NCBI GenBank assembly: GCA_900708905.1
Contig: CAADRB010000032.1
Location: 984,088-1,048,087, forward strand
From: Hymenolepis diminuta
Lineage: Eukaryota > Platyhelminthes > Cestoda > Cyclophyllidea > Hymenolepididae
Direction: 5' to 3'
DNA: 64,000 nucleotides
Positions within the stretch are counted from its first letter, which is position 1, and each line of letters begins with the position of its first letter. The notes under the pieces are model-generated. The model worked only from the letters and a program-made list of their open reading frames with translations, made no database searches and had not been told where the DNA came from. Made by a program: the position numbers and the translations under genes. Shown in pieces: positions 11,861 through 25,742 of this stretch.

Positions 11861-13093
11861 CAATTAAATTATTTCTGGTTCAAGTTGGGTATTATCCTAA
11901 AGTATATATATTTTCTGCAAAAGTAACAAAATATATCGTCTAAATAAATTGATATGAGTTGGATAAGGCTGACGGTTACTGAAGGCTGGATTTGGGTACT
12001 TGTATATCTTGTTAATAACACGGAGACGTTCAAAAATCTCATGACATCCACGGTGTTGTCAAGCACCGTATTGATATGCGCATATTGTCAATGTCTATCA
12101 AATATCTAAAGCGATTCAGGTGATTGCCAAACTACATTTCCTCCACCCTCGCCCCTTTGAATTCACCTAACGCACCGTGACCTTTAGCTGTTTCAATTGT
12201 CTTTGCCAAATCAATATAGCTACACATTTCCCTCCCCCCACCCCAGTCTCTATCATCAAACAATTTCAACAATCCCAGCTTTTATATTCAGCTCCTACAG
12301 GCTAGCTTCTTTAGTCAAGTTCTCCAGAAACTTCCAACCTTCAGCGAACAACCCATCACTATCCACAGCAATCGCCTACCTACTTCAATTCTCTTTCTCT
12401 ATTACTTCTCAATGAAGAAGTATCCTTATTGAAGCGATTGCTTTCTTCTCACCCTCTGTAGCCCTGACTTCTCTACACCTGATGGTAGACCTAGTTTAAA
12501 TTGTGCCACAACTGATGAACTTTTGTCTCCCTCAACACAATAAAATTTAAACAAACTTAACATGTATTGTTTATGGATAAAAATAATTGGGGAAAATTAT
12601 ATTCTTCCCAAAATATGTATATCTTTTTACACTAATTACAATACAATATTTTCAACAGACCTATGTTTTTTCATAGTTCTGAAATAATTTTGATTTTAAG
12701 CTATTCCGAAAGAAGAAAATAAAAAATGTGCATAATCTTTTCGAATTATTACTTTGAAAGAAGTTTTGCACAAATTCAGCTTAAGTGAAGGTATTGAAAC
12801 CTTTTCGACATGTAAAAACTGACAATAATTCTCATCGTTTATTTTATAATAAGAGATCGGTAAATACTGATGACCAAAATAGGTTAATTTATATATTAAT
12901 TTGTCTATTTCTGTAAAAATTAAGAAAGCTGATCTACTCATAACTCCCCACATCGATAGTGAAAAAGCAATGCTAATTTCGAGTTTTAAGTTCTCTTAAA
13001 GCACTAATTTAAAACGAGCTTTATATCTTCATAAATAGATTAGCTAATAGAGGGTGAAGGAATTCACTTGACTAGGACATTTCCAATTGTTCT
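11861..13093. other. Intergenic downstream of the GST gene, no gene recognised
   Basis: AT-rich, with a C/T-rich stretch near 12140-12480 whose open frame looks like low-complexity shadow. A minus-strand AATAAA complement lies near 12840, about 250 nt past the GST stop, and could be its poly(A) signal. Confidence 0.4.
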
Positions 13094-16000
13094 TTATATT
13101 ATCAGCCAGCTACGAGAAGCAGTGAATCGCGCAACTGACTGATTATTTTCCATTAGGTGTTTTCTCCACTTTTCCAAATTGGGGTAGGGCTGCAAGCACT
13201 CCTGTTTATTCGCCCTCAAAAAGTCAATAAAATCAAGCATGTAGAAGTCGGCGATTGTGATGTCATCTGAAGCGGCATACTCTCCCTTGGTTTCTACCAA
13301 CATTTTATCCAGGTCCTTCAAGAGAAAATAAGCAAAGTAAGTATTCAAAAAGGACTTAATGGCCTGGATTTGTCGAAATTCTTAAAAGAAATGAATTTCG
13401 CCTGCACACAATGAAGAGCATCAAAAAACAAAAAGGTGTGATAACTTATGGAAAATTTGACATATTTGATAAAACATGACTTGTATTGCTTTGATACTTG
13501 CCCAACAGTACTAGCTCTGATTATAAAATTGAAGAATTATAATATAAACGTCATTTAATAAGATTGGATTTGTTCCCATTGTAAATATAAGAACCGCCGT
13601 AGGATACATAAGAATAGATCTATATGAGGTGCAACTAGTTCCTAAGGGAGAAATAGGGAACTCAACCGCCCTTCTAATATGTGCTTTCATATAATTATAC
13701 TGAATTCACGGCTGTTCTTCGAATCAAAGAGAAGTAATTCTATGAACATGATCTGCATTATATTAAATATTGAATAGCTGGAGAATATTGTCAAGGTGCA
13801 AAAAGGTAATCAAAAAGTCTCCAGAGCTCTCTACTCAATGCACTAGAATTTGAAAGCTATGAATCATTTTGTCCAATTCGTTTCCATAAATCAATCTTTA
13901 AGTAAATGTATTATTGTACTGATCTGCGTTTTTAAATTCACTTAATATTTCTTATTTTGGACTGATATAAATCAATGTGGTTGAAAAATCCAACCACCAA
14001 ATATATAGAGCAATTTTCGTGCAAAATTGAAAATTTTCTACGATTATAAAGAGCGCCGTTTTCTTCAATTACTCCGATTTTGTCAAATCAAATGAGCTAA
14101 AATTAGATGTTTTAGAGAATAGTTTTGCATACAGCTTCAGGTGAAGTTTTATTCAAAACTGAAGTTGAGACTGCTGCAGAAATTTAGAGATTATTGGGAA
14201 ATTAACTTCCGGTTTAACTTCACCAAAAGAGTTAATTAGCCGTTAATAAATCCTTAAATACCAACTTTTTTCGTTATTTGGTATTTTCTTATGCAATGTC
14301 TCCCAAAGCATACTTAAATTAGGGTATTACTCAGCCTAATGTTAGGGAAAATATCAAGAGTGAATAACTCTCCAACAGTTTATCAAGTTTTGTGAATGAA
14401 AAATGGCGATATTTATGCACTTTATGTGCTTTAAAATTGTAATCTAAAGAGCTGTTGATGAATTTATCTGCATCATAAGAGCGCCTATAATGCTGTAGTA
14501 GCCATGACTCATTAATGACAGTATGATATGTAATAAAAATCCACCTCTTTATTTGGAATTCCAACGAGCTTTCCGGGCCCATTAAAAGCACCCAACCAAC
14601 CAACTAAATTAGGTACATCTAACAGCACTGAGCAGTAAAGTTAAAAAACACATAAAAATTTGTCTTTCGGCTTACATAGTGATTAAAATGCATAGAATAA
14701 TATTAAATAGTAATAAACAGCTTTAAGATATTGAAAGCATTATCTTACATCAAGTATCACTGAAATATCTGTAAAGAGCTTTTCCTTGTAGGCTTTATAA
14801 TCGTCCTCATCATCATGATGATATTTCCTATACTTGAAGTATTCCTGCAGCAGACTACCGGACTCTTGAACCTACGGGAAAATGCATAAATTATTAAAAA
14901 ATAGATATAAAGAGGGCTGCAATTCCATAATTGTGATGAATTTGTAGGGGAAAATAGCCAGTCCTACCTGCAGCTAAATATGATGTTCACAGTATTAAAC
15001 TGTTAAGTGTAAAAGCCTGTGATGGCAACACCCCAGCCCAAAGTCGCTTAATAACCATTCCAATTTGTCCAAAAATTAGCAGAAAGGCTCAACACGTCTT
15101 ATTAGTAAGTACAACAATAAGATTATAATTTGGGAGTCTTTTTACTGAAAGCACTAAGGGATAGCTGGCCTAGGTCGAAGTCAGCCAATGAGTTTCACAA
15201 ATTGAATGGATTAAGATACAAGTAGTGCGGGAATGCTTATCGATTAGAAAAACTGCTATTCCGTTAAACCGATCTTTTTGTCACCAGAATATTAGAACAA
15301 CAAGCAATTTTGAGGCATTTTTGTTTTGATAAGGCGTATGAATAACTTTATGTAAGGTAAAATTGCTAATGGTAGTACTCTAATGGACGTAAGTCCTGTT
15401 AAGTTAAACCTCTTGTAGGGCACAATGAAGACCAAAGAGGGATATTGAGTGTGCAACCCCTCTACTTACTTTTTGCGCTAAGAGATGTGGACTTTCAATT
15501 ATTTATTAAAATTCTGTTTAAAATTTGACCAGATAGTCTGGACAGATTTCTCAACAATATAATGCTCTGCACAGGGTGCGTAAGGTGTCTGAGGACACTT
15601 ATATTTTTGTAATTTAAACTAACTTGATAATAATTCATGTATTCTTTTATATCAGAAGATGTCCTGACAGATACTACTATAACTAATGAAATGAAGAAAC
15701 ACACTGTAAAGGCGAATAACATCAATTTAGGAATTGCAAGATTTCTCAAGGTCGCTAGATCTTTCGTTTGCAAAGTTAGAAAGGAGCTGCTGAATGGAAA
15801 CAATGGAGATGAAGTGGCCGCCACGAGGAGGGGAAGACAGGAGCATTGTGCACGCTCTGCTGATTCACTGAGAACACCTGAGTTTGTGAGAAGAGTGCAT
15901 GGCATGGCACGGCAAGGCATGACATAACATGATGGAGGAAAATCGTGAGAAGTCAATGCGCGACATCTTGTCAAAGATCTTGGGGTGTCTGAGGGAACAA

Positions 16001-19000
16001 CAAGGAATGTTGTTCATCAAGATCTCGAATGCAGATCATACGTCCTCAGGCGGGGTGAGTTTATGTGGGCAAAAGTAACTGAAGAGAATCGTGTAATGTG
16101 TGCAAAAGGACTCTTAAAGAAATGGAAGCACCCAGAAGAAGAGGAGTGTCTTTGATTTTTCTTCGACGAGAAGAACCTCCATCAGGATGAAGGAGTCAAT
16201 GGAAGAGATGATAGGTGACCACGTGCGGGTGGACCCCACTGAAGTTCCAACTGTTGTGCATGCGTACGGAGTTTCCAGCAACAGTGATGTTTATCGGTGT
16301 AGTGAAGGGCGGTGAGGGAGGGAGAGAGGGAGGAAGGGAGGGAGGGAGGGACACAGAATGACTCCTCAATATTTTCCACAGAGCATTAGAGAGAATGCAG
16401 ATGTCGATGCCTATGCGGAGACTCTTCAAACCGTAGTTGTTAAGCCGCCTTGGATAGGCAGCGTAGCCAATGGAGAAAGACCCTATATCTTTCAACAGGA
16501 ATCGGCTCCATCCCATAAAGCTCTCCACGCTCAGGATTGGGTGGCCGAGAGTTTTCACCATCATGTCACATCAAATTTATGGCCGCCTCCTAACTCACCA
16601 GACCTGAATCCTTTGGGTTATTGCATGTGTGGCGGGTGTGGCGGGTGAGGTGTGGTTGAAAAGGAAGTTAACAAGTATCTTCATAACACCAAGTTCCCCT
16701 CTCTCTCTCTTTCTCTCTCTCTCTCTCTTTCTCATGGTGGAAGCAATAGCATGGGCGATGGAGGACATTAATGAAGACCACCTGATCGAAGCTTGGAGTC
16801 AGTCGCTTTTGGACTCGAATTGAGTGGGTGATAGAAGTCGAAGGAAGATAAATAGAATAAAACCTAGGTTGATAGGTATTTTTTTTGTTTTCTTACAACA
16901 AATTTCAAGTTTCAATCACTAACAGTTTCATTTTCTGTTTTTCTGAAAGTGCGTAAGGTGTCCTCAGATTCATATGCAATGCAAGGTTTTATTGCTGTTA
17001 ATTAAATTTAATAAAATTAAAAAATTTCATCTCAGTGCTTCTAAACAAACCACGCGGGAAATTTCAACACTGAAACCTGCGAAATATGAAAAACTTTTTT
17101 TCTTCGAAAAAGACTGGACTTTTAAAGCTATTTATTTCATTTCTTACTATCTGATAGAGTAAAAAAACTTTAATGAAGATAGTTATTTGGGGAAGGAATT
17201 TGAAATTCGTATTTTTTATAATCACACCTTTTATTAAATTGTTTCACGATTGTTTGCGACTCTTGAAAGGCATATAACTGAGAAAATAACAGTTGAAAGG
17301 CGGCAGTGTAGCACTGATAACTTCTTGAGAACCGTCGTGTTTTGAAGATTGGCTCTTAGTGCCAATCATATGAATAAAGTAATGCCGAAATATTTCTCAA
17401 AGCACACCGTTATTTGGATCAGGTAATTCATCATCATTTTATTATTTTCAGTTTACGCAAAAAGATTTTAATAATCTTTAAGATGACTGATTCATTTTAA
17501 ATTTTGCACATTGTTTTGAGGGTTGGTATTTTAAATAAATTGGTAATTGCTTTAGTTCGGTTACAATTCGATCGGAGAGCGAAAAGTGGTGTTTAAAATG
17601 TCGCCGCTAGTCTTAAATGGCCCTTTTTGGTGGTAACCGGGGTGACATGAGGACCACGGGATTAAATCAACCGATCAACTAGATTGTAATTGCAAACTAT
17701 TACCCCTGGTAAAAAGGTGTTGCGTTTTTCAATTGTGGGAAGCAACTGATAGAGAATTATAGTAAGTCCAACAAAAGATAATAGAGAGGGGACCAAAAAA
17801 TACAGAGAGCAGCGTCGATGTACCAAAGAGCCTTCACTTCATTTTTGGACTCGAATTGCACAAGATTTACTGAATGGGCAGTTCATGTTCCAAAATTCAA
17901 ATTTCACAAATCTTCATCAGAATTGCAGCAAAAGATTGTCCACAATACTCAGTGCCTTTGACTGGTATTAGTTAATGAAGAAGAGTCGGTCTTGAAGATT
18001 TAATTTAATTTTTCTTCGAATGGTCTGGAAGACAAATGAGCGTATATGATATTCCTTGGTTTACAGCTTTAGCATAGTAATGATGAAATAAATAAGAATT
18101 ATAAGCAACTAATGAAATTTAAACATTAGGAACTTATGCAGTAACTACTTTTTAAGTGAGAGCATGGACGCTTTCACGATCAAAGAATTTAAAAGGTAAA
18201 ATGTCCTGATTTAAATCTCACCCCTTTTCTCACCTTATGAGACTCGTTTCCTACTCTCATTCTGTATATAATTTCATTCAATTAAAACTTTAAAATGTTT
18301 TTCCATTGTCAAGAGGATAATAATAACGACTCTAGACATTCAAAATTTAATATTTTCAATCACTTACTTTGCCAATAATGCGGTCACAGTAGAATTTGTC
18401 CATAATGGTGCGTCCAAGTAAGTTATATTGCTCTCCAAGGCAACGTAAGATTGCATTGGCCTCAGTCATCCATTCGAGTTTTCCATTATGATGTTGAATA
18501 CGAAGAGCTGGAACTCTGCAAGTGATGAGTTCCTCCCGTTTCTCCAACCAATCACTGTAACGAATTGGTACATCAGTATAATCGAAATTTCTGTGGGCAA
18601 GAAGCAATTTTATTGGTCCCGAGAAAGGACAATTTTTCATATGATAGAACTAGAATGAAAAAAAACTAGAAAATTAAATGAATGAGTGAGATAATAAATA
18701 AAATTTTTCAAATCACATTTGTTAAATAAAATATTTTTACAGATTTTACATTAATTTAAAATCATTTGGACATAATCTTTAACAAGATCATTCTACACTT
18801 TTAAATATTCTGAATTTCAAATACATTTAGTTAAATTGTATTTTAAAATTATTCCTGTGATTTTATAATTTTGAGCTAACTGCTAAATGGAAAAATTTCG
18901 GCAAAATAAAACTCAATTCCCAAATGGAGGTTGATGCGTACCTCAATTTTATTACTCCACCGGAAATAGTCTTTTCATGAGAAAGTAACTTTAGCTTGCG

Positions 19001-19109
19001 GGTTAAATATCCAGCATCAGACAGAGGAGTTAAAAGTTAACAATTTTGTGCAAATGAAATAAATTAGTCGAAAACTTACCGTAATTTTTGCCTCTTCAAG
19101 GGATGCCAT
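13094..19109 (-). CDS. Glutathione S-transferase-like protein, sigma-type, complete, 4 exons
   Basis: A GST family member: cytosolic enzymes that conjugate glutathione or isomerise prostaglandin H2. Exons: 19109-19080, 18649-18368, 14871-14749, 13315-13094, giving 218 residues plus TAA at 13096-13094. All junctions are phase 0. N-terminal thioredoxin-like domain: TFYHMKNCPFSGPIKLLLA (about 10-28), cis-proline motif RVPAL (55-59), then TEANAILRCLGEQY (72-85). C-terminal helical domain: VQESGSLLQEYF, an acidic YHHDDEDDY loop, then the N-capping box DITIADFYMLDF and PNLEKWRKHL. The length matches sigma GSTs. Oddities: the canonical catalytic YF pair reads FY (11-12), and the usual Gln/Glu-Ser pair that holds glutathione reads Glu-Ala (73-74), so activity may be altered. 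Intron 2 (18367-14872, 3.5 kb) contains mariner copy B on the opposite strand. The start ATG is supported by the perfect AAAATTACG|GTAAGT donor just after it. Confidence 0.92.
15509..15571. repeat. Flank shared with copy A beyond the transposon terminus
   Basis: Complement of 8226-8288 with one mismatch seen (15541). See the copy A flank. Confidence 0.75.
15572..16968 (+). mobile_element. Degenerate Tc1/mariner-type element, copy B (in GST intron 2)
   Basis: Inverted partner of copy A. The coordinates obey A + B = 23797 without indels from about 6950/16847 to 8288/15509, and only one base difference was found by eye. Transposase sense is on the plus strand: N-terminal helix-turn-helix part at 15637-15927, then a frame change. 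The first acidic residue (GAC) is at 16165-16167, just after an in-frame TGA (16153-16155). At 16499-16501 the second catalytic position is Glu. At 16616-16618 the third is Gly, with one extra Pro between them. GGGA-rich (about 16307-16351) and CT-rich (about 16698-16732) tracts match copy A. The 3' terminus ends at about 16968 and lacks the outer half of the copy A terminus. It lies antisense to the host gene. Confidence 0.88.
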
Positions 19110-19260
19110 CTTCTGCAACTGCCACTGCTCTACCTATTAAACCTTTCACAGAAATGCTAAAACTCCAATTCTCAGGCACAACTTGTTTGCAACCAATAAA
19201 GGCATTCGGATGTGCTGAGTGGCACACAACATACATTGCGTACTTTGTATGCACAACTTG
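19110..19260 (-). promoter_or_regulatory. Probable GST promoter region
   Basis: Upstream of the GST start, with a CCAAT box seen on the plus strand (CAACCAATAAAGG near 19190-19202), i.e. ATTGG on the coding strand about 85 nt before the ATG. No initiator was identified, so the assignment rests on position only. Confidence 0.3.
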
Positions 19261-22200
19261 GTGCAAATGATGAGTTCTCCATTGATTTTTAGCTCTTGAA
19301 TAATTACCATGCATCACAAGGCTATACCACTGTATAGTGTGAAATCTATTCTACTAAAGGACTGCGTAGAAAGAGGAAAATAATATCAGCCTATTGTCTT
19401 GAGGACTGTTGTACACTGATACATGGCCTTAGCACACTGGTAATAAGAATTGATTGAGTGTAAGATATTTATTACCATACAGATTAGAACTACATCGTTT
19501 TAATAAAGATTGATGCTAACTGCTCATATCATTCGCAATCACTAACAATAATAACTTTCAATTATGTATAAAAGAATTAATAGTGTAGGTGATGCAAACT
19601 TTTAAATATTTGCCGATTTGCTCGAGTTTTGATAAAATGTACTTACAACCATAGAACTGGTCTGAAAATCACTAGCAGTCTCTTCACTTTCATGGTATTA
19701 AGCTTTAGCATCATCAGGTAGGCCCTTTTTATTCACAGAAAAGTCAAAATATGCACATGAACTCATACAATTATTCGCGTACTCATTTAATTGGAGAAAC
19801 CAATAAATACAACTGCGACCCATATACATCCAGACAGATTTTTTTCATGTCCATTCCCATAACATATTTGTCTAATGTTGATTTGTGACTCCGAAGAAGT
19901 TTTTCTTCATGTCCCATCAAATGAGTAATAAACACAGTCCATTTGCGTATTCTATATGTCCCAATGACCACACCCATTCTGTAGAACTTGAGAGTCTGAC
20001 TTTCAAATTCTCACAAGTTGTCTAGACATTGACTATTATAAAATAAGACAGCATAATAATATTATTAATGTTTTTAATATTAGTTAAATCACCTAGCAGC
20101 AAGTTTGAGAGTTTTAGCCACTCCAGGGTTTCAAATAGTAGTCCCAATCTAATTTGTAGACTTTGATGTCTACCTCATAAAATAGTTGGTGAATTGTTAG
20201 AATTATTAATATAATAAAAACATATAATATAATAAACACAACCTTTTCCAATCACTTATTCGTATAATAGTTTAAATTTTAATATTCAGGTCATCAAGAG
20301 AGTCTTACGGAATTTGATGTCTGAATTCAGCTTGCACGCTTTTATTCGGTAAATTCCATTGGTTCGAGTTCCAATATTCCAGCACTCATATTTCAGTATT
20401 TGTTTCCCGTTTTCCAATTGAATTTCTGTTCGTAGCGACTAGAGCTTATTAGCCAAACTGTCAATTTAATAGCATCCATTTCAGTTACCAATTTCCTTTT
20501 ATAGCAGAATTATTAGAGCTATCACTGAAGGTAAATTGTTTTATTTAAAATAGCGATTAAAGTGCAATATAAAGCTTAAATTTATTTCCTCAATCTGCAG
20601 TTATAACTTTGTCTCTCTATTATGATCATTTAATTTGAGATTATTTACTACTAATGACCCAGATCAAGTTCAAAATGAGTCGGCGAAATTATCTGGTGAA
20701 AAATTTTAAGGTAATAAAAAAGGCTCAGAAAGTGAGTGCTTCTGCAGACTATCGCTCCACCGTGTGTTACATTAAAAGATAGCAAAATAAAGCTTCGGGA
20801 AAAAGTGGTGAAGAAAACGCCAGTAATTAACAGCCAATTGGATTCCGGAAATTCTCTACTATATTACCATCAGACTTGCATAACATGTTAGAAGGATCCA
20901 CGGAAAAATAGCATTTGTTAAATCGCATTTAACTTACAAGACTAATTACGCAGAAAAATAAAAAAATAATGAAGTAATGAGGGGATTTCCGTGAAATGAT
21001 CTTTTTCCACCAAATATTATTATATTACAATGCATCAAGTAATGTAAAGCCATTTGGAATTCGTAGACTGAAGCAAAAGTGAGGTTCAAAAAATTAGTAA
21101 GGTGGGGGTTTAACCACAACCTCTAAGAATGTACTTACATTAAAAGATATTTTATGAGTCAAAATGCGTACATTTATATTATTTATTATATGTTTTAATA
21201 TAATCCACGGTAAGGCAGGCAATTTATGCCTTTCTCTGTTGGCAAGTAAGTGAAATCAGATAGCTGCCTAGGTCAGAAGTGACCATTTCAACAAGTAATG
21301 GGATTCGGGATGTACAGTATTCGCTTAATAGATAATTCACTTTCCGAAATTTAAATTTAGTGATTCGTCCCCTGGATTATTGAGTGAATTTTCGTCCATC
21401 AGGTCCAATGCTTGTCAACCGGTTAGTTAATTAGAATGCTTGATCTTACCACTTCAATTCACGTTTTCTTCTAAAGGTTGAGGAAACAGGATGATCTCAC
21501 GTTATCTTAAACAGCTTCCACAGAGCTGACTAGGGCCGACTGTCGGTTTTAAAATTTACTCATCTAGCTGTGTTAATACCTTAATAATTCTTTTTAGACA
21601 ATCCAATACAATAGAAAGCAATGAATCAATCCTTTTTAGTAAGGGAACCATTTTTAACTTACTGATAAAATACTAATCAGCTTGTCCTCAGGTCTATTTC
21701 TCAACTCTTATTTACCCTAACATTTTAATTTCTTAATATATTGTTAGATGCTCCACCACTTTATCGATCACGTCTTCTAAGTACTGATACGTCTTTATAT
21801 ATCTTTATGCAAATTAGCCCGACCATAAAGGAGTTATCCAATTCCAGACTATTTTTGCATTTCTCCACTCCCAAAGTAAACTCCTTACTTGACACACCAG
21901 AGAACAAATGTCTAGACAGATTACTTATAGCTGGTCTTTTCTTGATGGACTTTGAAGTGATAAGAATAAGTCAATTTAACTACCTCTTATCGACTTAAAA
22001 GAAACGTCGGTCATTTTGATGCTTTTTCTTTTGTTTACCAAAATATTTTATTATTTCTGACTCCTTTATTTAATCTGAAAATAACCACGCTAATGATGTT
22101 TACTTCAGATCCATTGATTCGGTTTCACCTTTGTAATAAAGTCTTGTGCAGTTTTTATCTGCGCAAATGGCGCCATCTTGTGTCCACTCATCCCCATATA

Positions 22201-25200
22201 ATGCCTGACACAAGTTGCAGTTACTTTCATATTTATATGCTTGAGATAACTTTTACGAGAATTGGCTTATCAGAGCTCTGCTAACCTAAAAATTTGCACT
22301 TATGTTAAGACTGTAAGCTGTTAAATATCATGAAAGTTTATTTTTGCCTTCTCAACCATTGGAAGAGAAGATGGATTGAAGTGACAAGACCAAACCTTTT
22401 TGATTAAAAAGTCGGTTAATTTCCGCTGGCATTTGGTGCAATCCAGAGGATGATTTATGAAATCGGAATCCGAACCTAAAAATCAAAAGAAATTACACTC
22501 TTAGATACCATAACGTTGCGTCCAATAGTGTTTTGATTCCTTCTCCTTTATACTTTATTGGACTCTCTGTTAATCGATATCAGCTGCTTCCACAGTTAAA
22601 ACTTGTAAACCTTTTGTATCTCTGTAGGCAGTATTAAAATTGTGTTAACGATCCATAAGTGTGTGTTAGTTTGCTTCTTCAAGTTCTAATTTTGTGAGTT
22701 GAATTGATGGACAGTGATTAGAACTAGTATGCACAAGTCTCAGTTACTCGATCAAGGTTGACTTTCCCTCAACTATTCTGGGATGTTACTTCTGTCAAAC
22801 AACGGTTCTGTAACTACTTCCAAGCATCCGGTCTCTGTAACCCCCCTCCCCCCGCCTTAGAGACTTCCGTTTATTTTCAACAAAGCTCTCCATCCAATTG
22901 CCTCTGTTTTTTTCTATCTTGCTGTGTGATAAACATGGTAGGAAGTTAGAAGGGTGATCAAGCAGTTAGACTCTTCACTATTAATGATGATAAACTGTCA
23001 CTTTCTTACTCCTTCGGTAGGTTTTCCGGATATCTGAACGGCACATAATCGTCTCCACTCTCGATAAATTTTGATTTATCGGAACGAACCAAATAATTTA
23101 TATGAACATATAATACAAATAAAGAAATAAAAGAACAGAATAAGTTTATTATTTCCACTATTTTTGCAGACTACAAAATATTCATTTGGTATTGGTCCCG
23201 CTCATTATACTGACGTCAGCCTCTCCAATTCACAAACACCTAATCCCAGTGTCCGTCGTTTTATTCTGCGGACTATATAATACTCGTAAGTTAAACTTGT
23301 TTGTATACGTGTTAAGATTCTGTTACAGAAGCTCTCTAGAATTCTATTTATCGGCGTTTCCAGTCGGTTTTCTGCTTCGGTTTATAAAAGTGAACATTCT
23401 AGTTGACAGTTAACAGCACTAAATCATACACCACAACAAATTTATCGGCGGAATAACCACTTAATTCGGTCGATTCAACTCAAAAAATTATAATTTTGGT
23501 GTTGATAGATTCTGCCTCTTTAGCCATGAATGAAAGTACGTTTTTACTAAGTAAAGTGAAGTAAAAATCTAATTATAAATTCAAATAAAATAAATGAGGC
23601 ACAAATTTTACAATGTATCCCAGTCTTCGATACAAATCTCCCAGATTTAAAAACTTCCTACGTTCAATGTGTATAGTTTCTTCCCCAGTATTTGCCTTAG
23701 GCAAGGACCAAGCATTCGAATGCCGCTCTAATGAAAAATTCGCATAAACTACTGCTCTTTTAAACAGTGTCTTTCGCTGTTCCAGTTGCTGAATGGTTCC
23801 TGGTGGCCAGCATTTTACATTCCTTGACTTCTTTGTTGAAACCTAGCGGGCTCTGTTGTGTTTTAAATGCCATTGATAGTCTTGTTTTCCCGTCCACGAC
23901 AGGAAAGTAGATAAAACAGACTAATATAAGATAATTGATCCATAAATTAAGTCGACTAGTCGGTGCACTGTGAATATTACGGCCTAGGTGCACAAAAATC
24001 AAATCCTGAAGAATGAGCTTTGAAATACTTGGATAATGATAAATCAGTACTTCCAGAATTCAAATAAAGCAAAAAATAGTAATCTCCTAACTTCATTACA
24101 TATTCCCGTTTGCCATTCTGTTAGTCCATACTGGATATAATGATATTTCATGACTAAAGCTTATAAGATTCATTTTTTCTGTAATATTTTTTAAATTGTT
24201 ACGTAGAATTCAACAGAAACTTAAAATTATGTTGGAAATTTTCTTTCCGGAAGGTACACAAAAATATAGAAATGATAAAGAATTATGCTTTAAATCAATT
24301 GATAAATGGCGGAAAATTTGACAAATGTATTTCAATATCCAAAATTCTTTGAATTTTAACAAATCTCTCAAGGTCACTGTGGAAAGTTTCTATCTCAGCT
24401 CGAACCTCGGACGAGGACTAAACATTCTAAATATGCGCTGATGGGAACCGCGCATTCAATTATCCCTTTTGTTGACTAGTATTAACATGTGCGGTTGGCA
24501 GTTCTCGCTACTTTAAATTTACTGATGGCCGCCATTCTAACTTATACAGTTCAGTATGCCTCACACTTAAACGCAGTGAAGTCTTTTCATGTTTAAATTC
24601 CAACATGTATTCAAATGAACTATAAGTACACGACTTTTCAATAGTCTTTTACTTCGCAAATAACATTCGGACTGAATATAGGGGTGTGTAACTTTTCGAT
24701 TTTGATCTTTTAATCGATTTTATTTTTAAAACAATGAAATGAATCACTTATTCAAATGTAATTAAACTCTTTAGATGATGTAATTAGATTCAATACTTAT
24801 AAATGGTATCATTCTTTGCAATTTGTTTTCAGTTGCTATTTAATACTTAAACGCGTTAAATTCCTTTGCCATGGACAAAATAAATAATATTCTTGCTATT
24901 TAAATTCAAACACACAAAACCTCAATCAATAACTGTCTAAATCAATGATTACCAAATTAACCAATGTGAATTAAAACTGGCTAATTTCACCTTTCTCCCA
25001 CCCCCCACCCACCCCCAATCTAACGAAAACAATTTTGAAAGTTGTGTATCTCCCAATTCAACTCACATGTTTGATGCCACATTTCTATCAGTAGGCTAAA
25101 TAGTTAGCTATTATAATTTGTCGATTACTCTGCCAAACTAAATATTCAAAATATCAAATCCCAGCGTCAAATATTTAACATTGTTTGTAGTAAGTAAATA

Positions 25201-25630
25201 CAAATCAGAGTTTTGAGCTGATTAACAGTCTTTACTCTCAATTGCAGCATTGATGGGCGTGTAATTTGAAAAATTATTAAAACGCAATATATGAACTGCA
25301 AGATAACAGTCAGTCAATTTTTGATAGTTTGATTTATGTTTAGAGAATTGTTTCTGTCAAAATAAGCATTATTGTCTAAAACAAAATGTGGTTTATTTCT
25401 TTTTTCATTCAGGCAAGTTTAGATACACTACTATCATATAGATAAAGTTATCCAAGTAGCAATTTATGTCCATCGTATTGATTTAATCTGTATAAATTAG
25501 TACTATTAGCAAATGTAGGTTCACCTACATAAGAAATAAAAAGACCAACATAATGCAATAATCTCGTAAATGCACCAATCAAGAATACGCTTGGGTCCTT
25601 AAAATGAGCGCGTTATGATAAGCTATTATC
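19261..25630. other. Long non-coding stretch
   Basis: More than 6 kb of AT-rich sequence. Apart from one dispersed-repeat copy (21330-21450), I see only short unsupported open frames. YY1-like GCCGCCAT/GGCGCCATC motifs occur near 22170 and 24525, but no exon follows them convincingly. Confidence 0.45.
21330..21450 (+). repeat. Dispersed repeat R1, diverged copy
   Basis: Matches the R1 core: TTCACTTTCCGAAATT leader shared with 44850, then CCCTGGATTATTGAGTGAATTT and a GTTAGTTAATTAGA segment corresponding to the R1 GTTGATTTAATTGGA block. Strongly diverged. Confidence 0.4.
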
Positions 25631-25635
25631 GCCGA

Positions 25636-25660
25636 CCAATCAGCAACCTCCGGCCACGTG
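25636..25660 (+). promoter_or_regulatory. Proximal promoter: CCAAT box and CACGTG E-box
   Basis: CCAAT (25636-25640) and the palindromic E-box CACGTG (25655-25660) lie 85-110 bp before the ATG at 25743, in a locally GC-richer island. Spacing and position fit a proximal promoter for the gene that follows. The binding factors are inferred. Confidence 0.5.
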
Positions 25661-25742
25661 CTGTTTTGCACACATTACATACATACTGGCAATAATACAA
25701 TTGCCGGTCTTTCCTATTAATTACATGCCTTAGTCAGACTAA

